Assembly: GCA_026874595.1 (NCBI GenBank)
Contig: CM049310.1
Coordinates: 32,801,558 to 32,865,557 of the forward strand
DNA: 64,000 bases
Source: Sipunculus nudus
Lineage: Eukaryota; Annelida; Sipuncula; Golfingiida; Sipunculidae
Direction of reading: 5' to 3'
Under the pieces are notes generated by a model. The model was not told the DNA's origin. It ran no database searches and saw nothing but the letters and a program-made list of their open reading frames with translations. Shown here one piece after another: positions 1-9,220 of the stretch; position 1 is the first letter of the stretch; each line of letters begins with the position of its first letter. Position numbers and translations under genes: made by a program.

Positions 1-2256
1 AAAAGTAGGATTAGAAATATTAAAAAGTAGGACAAAAGTAGGATTAGAAATATTAAAAAGTAGGACAAAAGTAGGATTAGAAATATTAAAAAGTAGGGAA
101 AAAGTAGGATTAGAAATATTAAAAAGTAGGGCAAAAGTAGGATTAGAAATATTAAAAAGTAGGGCAAAAGTAGGATTAGAAATATTAAAAAGTAGGGCAA
201 AAGTAGGATTAGAAATATTAAAAAGTAGGGCAAAAGTAGGATTAGAAATATTAAAAAGTAGGGCAAAAGTAGGATTAGAAATATTAAAAAGTAGGGCAAA
301 AGTAGGATTAGAAATATTAAAAAGTAGGGCAAAAGTAGGATTAGAAATATTAAAAAGTAGGGCAAAAGTAGGATTAGAAATATTAAAAAGTAGGGCAAAA
401 GTAGGATTAGAAATATTAAAAAGTAGGGCAAAAGTAGGATTAGAAATATTAAAAAGTAGAACAAAAGTAGGATTAGAAATATTAAAAAGTAGGACAAAAG
501 TAGGATTAGAAATATTAAAAAGTAGGACAAAAGTAGGATTAGAAATATTAAAAAGTAGGGCAAAAGTAGGATTAGAAATATTAAAAAGTAGGGCAAAAGT
601 AGGATTAGAAATATTAAAAAGTAGGGCAAAAGTAGGATTAGAAATATTAAAAAGTAGGGAAAAAGTAGGATTAGAAATATTAAAAAGTAGGACAAAAGTA
701 GGATTAGAAATATTAAAAAGTAGGACAAAAGTAGGATTAGAAATATTAAAAAGTAGGGCAAAAGTAGGATTAGAAATATTAAAAAGTAGGGCAAAAGTAG
801 GATTAGAAATATTAAAAAGTAGGGCAAAAGTAGGATTAGAAATATTAAAAAGTAGGGCAAAAGTAGGATTAGAAATATTAAAAAGTAGGGCAAAAGTAGG
901 ATTAGAAATATTAAAAAGTAGGGCAAAAGTAGGATTAGAAATATTAAAAAGTAGGGCAAAAGTAGGATTAGAAATATTAAAAAGTAGGGCAAAAGTAGGA
1001 TTAGAAATATTAAAAAGTAGGGCAAAAGTAGGATTAGAAATATTAAAAAGTAGGGCAAAAGTAGGATTAGAAATATTAAAAAGTAGGGCAAAAGTAGGAT
1101 TAGAAATATTAAAAAGTAGGGCAAAAGTAGGATTAGAAATATTAAAAAGTAGGGCAAAAGTAGGATTAGAAATATTAAAAAGTAGGGCAAAAGTAGGATT
1201 AGAAATATTAAAAAGTAGGACAAAAGTAGGATTAGAAATATTAAAAAGTAGGGCAAAAGTAGGATTAGAAATATTAAAAAGTAGGGCAAAAGTAGGATTA
1301 GAAATATTAAAAAGTAGGGCAAAAGTAGGATTAGAAATATTAAAAAGTAGGGCAAAAGTAGGATTAGAAATATTAAAAAGTAGGGCAAAAGTAGGATTAG
1401 AAATATTAAAAAGTAGGGCAAAAGTAGGATCAGAAATATTAAAAAGTAGGGCAAAGGTAGGATCAGAAATATTAAAAAGTAGGGCAAAAGTAGGATTAGA
1501 AATATTAAAAAGTAGGGCAAAAGTAGGATTAGAAATATTAAAAAGTAGGGCAAAAGTATGATTAGAAATATTAAAAAGTAGGACAAAAGTAGGATTAGAA
1601 ATATTAAAAAGTAGGACAAAAGTAGGATTAGAAAGTAGGACAAAAGTAGGATTAGAAATATTAAAAAGTAGGGCAAAAGTAGGATTAGAAATATTAAAAA
1701 GTAGGACAAAAGTAGGATTAGAAATATTAAAAAGTAGGACAAAAGTAGGATTAGAAATATTAAAAAGTAGGGCAAAAGTAGGATTAGAAATATTAAAAAG
1801 TAGGGCAAAAGTAGGATTAGAAATATTAAAAAGTAGGGCAAAAGTAGGATTAGAAATATTAAAAAGTAGGGCAAAAGTAGGATTAGAAATATTAAAAAGT
1901 AGGGCAAAAGTAGGATTAGAAATATTAAAAAGTAGGGCAAAAGTAGGATAAGAAATATTAAAAAGAAGGGCAAAAGTAGGATTAGAAATATTAAAAAGTA
2001 GGGCAAAAGTAGGATTAGAAATATTAAAAAGTAGGGCAAAAGTAGGATTAGAAATATTAAAAAGTAGGGCAAAAGTAGGATTAGAAATATTAAAAAGTAG
2101 GGCAAAAGTAGGATTAGAAATATTTAAAAGTAGGGCAAAAGTAGGATTAGAAATATTAAAAAGTAGGGCAAAAGTAGGATTAGAAATATTAAAAAGTAGG
2201 GCAAAAGTAGGATTAGAAATATTAAAAAGTAGGGCAAAAGTAGGATTGGAAATATA
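1..2256. repeat. 33-bp tandem satellite, about 68 copies
   Basis: A head-to-tail array with an exact 33-bp period. Each unit holds the word AAAAGTAGG twice, separated by ATTAGAAATATT, and ends in GGC, GAC or GAA. Most units are identical. Variants are clustered: GAC endings near 30-90, 470-540, 660-740 and 1580-1740, and GGC endings elsewhere. One 9-bp deletion lies near 1630. Because 33 is a multiple of 3, one forward frame and two reverse frames can stay open through a unit. The forward frame is stopped at about 1558 and 1949. No gene is claimed here; the array also continues off the left edge of the window. Confidence 0.97.
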
Positions 2257-2665
2257 ACAAGTGCACCGCAAACGTGCATAATACGCCCGTCGTGTATATC
2301 TGCATGGTGACCTCTTACCTCATCAAATATGCGTGAATTTTGATAAAAAGGTAATTCAGGTGTGAAACACTATTGGTAAATATGTGTAATGAGTTTCATG
2401 AAAATCCATAGATTTATGGCAAGTCACCAAGGTGCCTCCAAAGTTCGGTGATCCCTGTCCTCATTAAATATGCATGGATTTTGCTAGAAATCTAATTGAG
2501 GCGAGATAATTTATTGATTTACATTTCTGATTAGTTTTATCAAAATCCTTCATATTCTTCATAAGTTATCGCCGCGACACCACAAAGTGGCCGAGTGACC
2601 CGTTGTCTTACTAAATATACGTGGATGTTGCCCGTAATCGAAACTCGGGCGAGATAAAATGTTGG
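2257..2665. repeat. Diverged ~150-bp tandem repeat, left part
   Basis: About three diverged copies of a ~150-bp unit. Each has CTCATNAAATATGC-TGGATTTTG, then a GCGAGATAA-like stretch, then GAGTTTNATNAAAATCC, then AAGTTATCGC-GACAC. The third copy is interrupted by the LINE fragment that follows and resumes at about 3760. The block sits between the 33-bp satellite and its degenerate remnant, so it looks like an insertion into the satellite. I cannot name its family. Confidence 0.65.
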
Positions 2666-2672
2666 TATGTAG

Positions 2673-3765
2673 GAATGTATTAGTACAATACAGGAAGTTA
2701 TTCCAGGAGACATCCAACTTCATGGATATGCAGATGACCATGCAATTAAGTGTTCATTCAGTGCTAACAATCGTCAAGCAGAGAACGCCACCATCTGAAA
2801 ACTGGAAACTTGTGCGAAAGACATTAAAACGTGGATGGACTCAAACAGACTGAAAATGAATAATTCCAAGACAGAATTCATTATGTTTGGTAACAATGGA
2901 CAGTTATCAAAATGCACATCATCTCAGTTAAATGTAAACGGAGAACACGTTGAACTTTCAGATAATATTAAATACTTGGGAGCTTGGCTGGACAAGCAGC
3001 TAAATTTCAAACATCACATTTCATTGAAATGTAGAACTGCAATGCATAATATTCATAGAATTAAGCAGATCAGATCCATACTCACGATGGAAGCAACCCA
3101 CACATTAGTTCGTGGACTAGTCATGTCTCACCTTGACTATTGCAATGGAATTTTATTTGGTCTACCAGAAAGATCAATTAAAAAGCTACAACGTGTGCAA
3201 AACATTGCAGCAAAATTAGTATTAAACAAGGAAAAATACGAAAGTGCAACGGAAGCTCGTAAGGCATTACACTGGTTACCTATTCGTGCTCGCATAGAAC
3301 ATAAAGTCTTGACCGTTGTCTTCAAATGCTTAGAAGGAACTGCACCAGATTACCTTAAGAAATTGATAGAGGTACAGAAACCAGGCAGATTAGGGCTTAG
3401 ATCTGACAGGGGTGTAAGAAGGCTCGTAGTACCCCCTACAAAACGGAAAACATTTGCTTCGCGATCTTTCAGTGTTTGTGGTCCAGAGCTATGGAATAGC
3501 ATTCCAGAAGAACTGAAAGCAGTATCACGCATTGAACAATTTAAGAAGGACGTTAAAACTTACCTTTTTAGAAAATACTATACCTAAATATTTATATATT
3601 TTACCGATATAACTATTTTAACTTTTTAGTGTCATTGATAATTTAGTAAATATGTGGTTCTATTTTTAAGTATGATGTTTTAGTTATAGAGCGCATTTGA
3701 AACATACGTGTAAAAATGGCGCTATACGAAATAAATATAGTTATAGTTAAAGGTATAGGATGAGT
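2673..3765 (+). pseudogene. 5'-truncated CR1/L2-like LINE reverse transcriptase fragment
   Basis: The reading frame from 2673 contains the reverse transcriptase catalytic box YADD (2727-2738) and then an in-frame TGA at 2796. It continues as an open 250-codon stretch, 2835-3587. That stretch has the typical C-terminal end of a CR1/L2-type non-LTR element: HLDYCNGILFGLP, KLQRVQNIAAKLV, ALHWLPI and ELWNSIPEEL, ending in KTYLFRKYY. The endonuclease and most of the RT are missing, and the TGA makes it non-functional. The 3' tail contains GCGCTATACGAAATAAATA followed by short TATAGTTA repeats, as expected at a LINE 3' end. It is inserted in the third copy of the ~150-bp repeat. The exact clade within the CR1/L2 group is uncertain. 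Confidence 0.85.
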
Positions 3766-3848
3766 TTTGTAAAAATCCATCAAAGTCCCGGTAAGTTATC
3801 GCGGTGACACTAATAGTAAATGGAAGGACGGACAGACGGGCGTATGAA
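3766..3848. repeat. ~150-bp repeat, resumed after the LINE
   Basis: GAGTTTTGTAAAAATCC and AAGTTATCGCGGTGACAC match the last part of the ~150-bp unit seen at 2380-2590. This is therefore the remainder of the copy split by the LINE. It ends in a GGACGGACAGACGGGCG stretch. Confidence 0.6.
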
Positions 3849-3930
3849 ACAGTAGGATAAAAGTAGGGCTGGAAATATAAAAAGTAAGACGAAAGTAGGG
3901 CTTGATATATCGAAAAAGAAGGAAATTGAA
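3849..3930. repeat. Degenerate right edge of the 33-bp satellite
   Basis: AGTAGGATAAAAGTAGGGC, GGAAATATAAAAAGTAAGAC and AAAGTAGGGCTTGATATAT are diverged satellite units. They show that 2257-3848 lies inside, or at the edge of, the satellite. Confidence 0.75.
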
Positions 3931-4640
3931 GATAAATGAAGGTTGGTATAAAACCACATGTAACAACATCATAAATTCTGTTTATTCTTTATTTACGAAT
4001 GAGAAATGACAAAAAAGTTATATTATTGAGTATACCCATTATAACAAATTTTATGTGGTGCAGTTTGTACCTGCAGCTTTGAAATGACATGGTGCTCGAA
4101 ATTGTCAAAATATTTTACCAAGGAGGATTTCACAGTAATTCACAGCAGTTTGACACTGTGTATTAGAGTGCCCACAACTGTTAGAGAAAGTATAGGAATA
4201 ACATTATCATATGACTGAATTCATATGATCTGAAGTTTAGGCTTCAAGAAGGAGAGGAAGGAGGAAAGGGGATCAGCCTGGTACTCACCTGTATAATACA
4301 CATGTGCTGCCGTAGCTGAAGTCCTGTAACACTTATTGTTAAAGACGAATGGAAATTGAATGTTCGGTTTGTTCTACCGGAGACTTTTGTGCATGCATGG
4401 TATACACTCCACGCAGAATGGGCCTCCCAGGAGACCAACACTGCTTTGATGGGTATAAAATACCATGCACTGGGCCTTCTAAATACACTAATAGAGTAGG
4501 GATTAGGGATAAATGTAGTGAAGAGTGGATATGTAGGCCATTGAAACATACTTCAAAGGAGTTAACCCCCCCCCCCCTCCCCCAACACTAAATGCACACG
4601 AATGTTTCTGAGACGTCTGCTAGACGTTAAAAAAAAGACA
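3931..4640. other. No gene recognised
   Basis: AT-rich unique sequence with a short C run at 4567-4577. The open frames here are short, overlap on opposite strands and resemble no protein I know. Confidence 0.5.
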
Positions 4641-4660
4641 TGTCATGTTTAACTGGACTT

Positions 4661-4666
4661 TTTATT
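4661..4666 (-). promoter_or_regulatory. Polyadenylation signal of the FReD gene
   Basis: AATAAA on the minus strand, about 130 bases beyond the FReD stop codon. Confidence 0.55.
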
Positions 4667-4793
4667 GCAAAACAAAATGGATAATTTCAAATGTGCATGT
4701 ATGTGATATTATGTTCCGCCCGTTGGCTGACTATGGTTTCTTGTCTTTGGTTTCAAATGAGCATTCACCGGTTTCCTTTTCATTTTGTCCACC

Positions 4794-6231
4794 TTATTTT
4801 ACGCATCTAGCTTTCACTCGCATGGTTATTTTCTTCAGTGACTTGGGTATTCCCCATTCTATACATTTATGAGAGGAACACGCTTCTTGATAGCGGCCAA
4901 AAATATGCGAATAATAGTGACACGCTGTGTACCAGAACGCGCCCTGATAATGACGAGCACAGTTGTTGCCATATCTGTCGTTGTCGCGATCGTAGGTGGT
5001 GAACGGTCGACCATTAAATGGAATCATTCCATCAAAACCGGAGTTACCCGTGTAGCCAGCGATATTCAGTCGGTACTTGGTCGATTCGTCACCCAGTGAA
5101 AAGCTGCTGTACTCGGCGTAATACGAACTCCCTCCGACCCAGTATGTGAAGTCAATCCTGAGGGTGTAAGGCTTCTGTGACGTCAGCCAGTGGACGTAAT
5201 CGTTGCCCAGCCAGTGTTCACCGTAAACAGAACCGAACCCGGCTTTGTACTGGGCCCAGTTCCGATAGAAATTGACCGAGCCATCAAATCTTCTCATCAG
5301 CACAGTCCATCCGTCAGTGTTCATGTCGCAGATCACGACAAACGGCCGAGGAGAGTCACGTGGTTGGATCATGTAGTCTCTCCAACAGACGCCAGGTGCC
5401 GCTACCGCTCTTGCACCAGTACGTCTGTTATTGGACGCCATTTTTCTTAGGAACGGAAGTGTTGTTTGGCATGCGCAAGGAATCCCCCTACTATACCACC
5501 CTTACAACAGACAAGCAAAAGTGGATTATTTTTGCCACACAAATAAACAATATTGTTTACTTGGCTTTACTGGGGTCTGCCGGGTCTGTGCAAGGGCGAC
5601 ATCCATTATGGATTCACCTCCAGATGCTAGGGGGGTTTCCTTGCGCATGCCCAACGGCACTTCCGTTTTTCAAGATTCTTGAAAAAAATGGCGTCCAATA
5701 ACAGACGTACTGGTGCAAGAGCGGTAGCGGCACCTGGCGTCTGTTGGAGAGACTATGGATCATGTAGCTCCCTGTACCGAAATGACCCATGTTGAAAATT
5801 TCAGTGCAGTCTACAAGGTAAAACAAAATGCTATTATATTCATTTGCATATGTTAATAAAGACATATCGGTAAATATTTTTCATGACTTGTAAAATACTT
5901 TTTTACATTTATGACATTAAGGACAAACGGTCTTTTTCCTTTTTTTTCTTTGAATATGTAGCACGCCGAAATTTAAAGATGTAAAACTTTGATTTGGATA
6001 TCATGGAATAATAAAGAATGAGCTTCAAAATGACCCGCTATCCTCGAACACTGACGATGTGTTCAAACGCATGTTTTCATCGACATATTTTTTAAAATGC
6101 TTTTCATCAGTGTGACTGATCATTTAAATTATTATTTATGTGTATTTTATTATCTGTAAGTTGTCACTGAACATAACTGCTGTAACTAGCGCTATATAAA
6201 AATACTACTACTACTATACTACTACTATACC

Positions 6232-6267
<36 letters not shown>

Positions 6268-6399
6268 TACACCAATATTTCATGCGTTTTTAGTACTTTC
6301 TTGACTCTGAATACTGATCGTAATAAAATACCACCATCACTACAAATACTTCTACTATTATCCCCTCTTATAATACTACTACTACTACTACTACAACTA

Positions 6400-6432
<33 letters not shown>

Positions 6433-6679
6433 TTTCAATTTGTCTGTTGCTTTGAAAATTTGTATAAGTTACATTTTAAGGTCAATAATGATGGTGTAGT
6501 TAGGTTTTATCATCTTATGTTGTCGCTCCCTATATAAAGTCTCTATGAAATTAAAAAAAAAAAATCTTCAAAAACAGTTTGACACACGTTGGTGAAATAG
6601 AGTATAATAGTAATATTAATTACTACTAGCCTACTACTATTACTTCTGCTACAAATTTATAATAATAATAATAATAACG

Positions 6680-6723
<44 letters not shown>

Positions 6724-6940
6724 TATAATTATGTCAATTATAAACGATCACTAGAAAATTTGAAATATTATATTATATCGACATGAATATACAAATGTAA
6801 CAATAATAATTACCTCGTGCATATTGGCCACTTGGCAGTCTGAAGCTGGTGTGGTTCGCCCAATGGTAAGCAGTTCTGCATGTGGTCAAGAAGCTCCAGT
6901 TCACAACAAGAACAACGATGAAACCAGCGTGGCCGCGCAT
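4794..6940 (-). CDS. Fibrinogen-related (FReD) secreted lectin-like gene, split by a transposon
   Basis: Two exons on the minus strand. Exon 1 (6940-6814) encodes a signal peptide, MRGHAGFIVVLVVNWSFLTT, plus a short linker, and ends in phase 1 before GTAATT. Exon 2 starts at 5810 after TTACCTTGTAG and opens with DCTEIFNMGHFGTGSYMI, the normal start of a fibrinogen C-terminal domain. It ends at a TAA at 4794. Domain marks are FVVICDM, GWTVLMRRFDGSVNFYRNW, GEHWLGND, the calcium-site-like DRDND and NCARHYQGAFWYTACHY. The usual GGGW of the family is shortened to GW. Exon 2 is interrupted by an inserted element (5374-5755). Leaving out the element and one target copy gives 753 nt, in frame, or 250 residues. 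As assembled, reading from exon 1 stops inside the element. An ATG within the element (5441) gives an alternative 215-codon frame without a signal peptide. FReDs usually act as secreted carbohydrate-binding immune lectins; that role is inferred from the family. Confidence 0.85.
5374..5755. mobile_element. MULE-like element with long terminal inverted repeats, 9-bp TSD
   Basis: The two ends are inverted copies of about 120-130 bp, starting TAGTCTCTCCAACAGACGCC. About the first 68 bp are identical and the rest diverge by small indels. The arms run 5374 to about 5492 and about 5628 to 5755, with a loop of about 135 bp. Both sides carry TGGATCATG (5365-5373 and 5756-5764), a 9-bp direct repeat. 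Long inverted repeats with 9-bp duplications are typical of Mutator-like elements. No transposase is encoded, so it is non-autonomous. It lies in the fibrinogen-domain exon. The near-identical ends suggest a recent insertion. Confidence 0.85.
6130..6726. repeat. LINE-like 3' tail followed by (AAT)n and (ACT)n microsatellites
   Basis: AGCGCTATATAAAAATAC at about 6190-6207 resembles a CR1/L2 3' end. It runs into ACT triplets and AAT arrays at 6235-6268, 6375-6422 and 6660-6723. A 12-base A run lies near 6552. All of this is inside the intron of the FReD gene. Confidence 0.5.
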
Positions 6941-6944
6941 GCTT

Positions 6945-8225
6945 GGTGATATACTTTGTGTAGCTTCACAGTCAAATGTATGTTTGCTCTCGGGACCAAT
7001 ATAATCGGTCATTTATACGTGTAACTGAATTCACACAATTCATGCTCTTTAATCTTTCCTCTTAGAAATACGAGCCAAGTAGGTGAGAGACCTATTGGAT
7101 TTATGTATATACAATTTGATCTTAAATTCTTCCTTCTTAGAAAGGGTGAAGGACACCTCCCCCCCCCCCCCCCCCCGCCCACTCGGAACGATCAATTTAA
7201 TTTTCAACTAACTGAATTATGCCAGAAAAACTTGTAAACAATATTCTGACAAACACTTATCTACCATAATCTCATGTTAAAACTTATTAGAACTACTAGC
7301 AGACTCCGGACCGCCTCAGACTAGGAACACACCCAGTTTTATGAGGATTTGTTTTCGATGCTCCCTCCTTAATGTATACCACATTTAGATGCAATGTTAT
7401 CGGTTTTTAAAACTTCTTAAAATAATTTAATAAGATTACTTAGGTTTGAAAAATACTTCATCGCATATACGTGGTAAAGGGCAAAAGAATATATGAAAAT
7501 ACGTGACTACCAACTTACCTATAATCTTTCCATGGGACAGGTCCACATATACACGCCTGAAAACGTTTTGACCATGGACTGAGTTAACTTCCTAGATACA
7601 CAATGAAGTGTCTGATGGATGGCGCTTTTTAGACCTTACATGAAATGATGTCGAATTTCTGAAGACTGGTCGATAAATGTCTTCTTAGCACCTCTATCGT
7701 TCCCATAACTTCAATACAGAATGTGTATGTGATACGGTTTGAAATGACATATATCCAGTCTTTCTGTTTTTCACTTACTATTGGTCATATTTTATTGAAA
7801 AGATAGATTTTGTCTTATCAGTCTACTCAGTTATCAGGACCACCAATTATACATAAATCGTATTAACCGTGCTTGAGTTTGGAAACGCCTGTCGGACACA
7901 AGTCGGATTTGAGCGGGACGGGAATTTTCTACAGGTGAGTCGACATGGCCCAAAATCAATATGAGTCGATTACCCTGGTGCCTGAGCTTTCAGTATGAAA
8001 AAATATTATTTAACAGTTTGGCTATAGCTATACTTGGTTGAAGCCATTTTGCCAGGTGGTATTAAAAAGTTGTTTGGTTTTACGTGTTTCGCAGAATTGT
8101 TTCAAATTATACCAGGTAAAGACATGGTATCCAAATGCTTGTTTAAGACTCTAGGCTGAAAGAGTCATTTTGCTTCACTGCAGTCAGGCCAAACGTGTAA
8201 AACAGAGATACACGTTGTATCAAGT
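6945..8225. other. No gene recognised; poly(C) at 7159-7177
   Basis: Region upstream of FReD exon 1. It would hold the FReD promoter, but I see no clear TATA box. A long C run lies at 7159-7177. Nothing else is recognisable. Confidence 0.4.
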
Positions 8226-8231
8226 ATATCG

Positions 8232-8232
<1 letters not shown>

Positions 8233-8285
<53 letters not shown>
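8233..8285. repeat. (AT)n microsatellite
   Basis: An uninterrupted AT dinucleotide tract of about 50 bp. Confidence 0.95.
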
Positions 8286-8287
<2 letters not shown>

Positions 8288-8544
8288 CATAGACATAAAT
8301 TACATATATATCCTGGTAAATATACGTAACATGTGTGACGAATCACACCGAGGCGATGCTAGCTACAATTTTAACACCTCTGCTCTGTTCAATGTTGAAA
8401 TCGGCGAAGATTAAAAAGTTATTGAATAAAAATGCTAGTGATCTGATCGAGAAATACAGGGTCAACGTCTGCAAAAATGAGATCGCACATTATTTCGCAT
8501 AAAGGACATGCCTCATTTGCTTTAAAGCTAATTTACAGTCAGTG

Positions 8545-9220
8545 GCGTACCTGGGGGGGGGGGGGGGAGGGGGGCAGAGACGGTCCGCCCCAGGCGGCAC
8601 ATTTTTGGGGGGCGGCATTTTAGAGGAATTAGTATAATGAGTGGCACAAGGAATTCCTCAAAAAATACAAATTTGTCGTTTTTGTCCCATGTTCAAGTAT
8701 TCAAGGGATTATAAACTGGACAATGTAACCTACCAAATGATTAGCGAACGATTTGTACATTTTTTGGGGCGGCATTTCTGGGATTTAGTATAATCAGTGG
8801 CATAAGGAGTTCTCAAAAAGTACAAATTTAGCCTTTTTGTTCCATGTTCAAGTATTCCAGAGATTGTAAACTGGACAATGGAACCTACCAAATGATTAGC
8901 GAACGTTTTGGACAATTTTTTTATGGGCGGCATGCATTTCTGGGATTAAGTATAATCAGTGGCATAAGGAGTTCCTCAAAAAGTACAAATTTGGCCTTTT
9001 TGTCCCATGTTCAAGTATTCCAGGGATTATAAACTGGACAGTGGAACCTACAGAATGATTAGCGAACGAATTGTACATTTGTAAGGGCAGCTGGGGATTC
9101 AGTATACTCAGTGGCATAAGGTGTCAAATTCGGCCTTTTTGTCCCTTTTCAAGAATTTCAGGGATTAAACAGTTGGCATTGGAACCAACCAAATTATTTG
9201 CGGACGATCTCTATAAAGGC
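8545..9220. repeat. Four diverged ~160-bp tandem units after a G-rich TE-like end
   Basis: CAGTGGCGTACC followed by a G run resembles one end of a hAT-type MITE. Units then start at about 8600, 8755, 8915 and 9075. Each has GGGGCGGCATTT-like sequence, AGTATAATNAGTGGCA-AAGGAGT, TTTTTGTCCCATGTTCAAG and AAACTGGACAATG. The last unit is the most diverged. No matching right end was found. Confidence 0.75.

Noticed and set aside
1-2256. CRISPR array
   Set aside because: The units are contiguous with no unique spacers, and the DNA is animal nuclear. It is a satellite.
1-2256. Long repeat protein of 11-residue units
   Set aside because: Stops at about 1558 and 1949, no start codon or splice context, and uniform conservation of all three codon positions.
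4794-5441. Single-exon FReD gene starting at the ATG at 5441
   Set aside because: That ATG and the first 22 or so codons belong to the inverted repeat of the inserted element. The true domain start lies at 5810 on the other side of the element.
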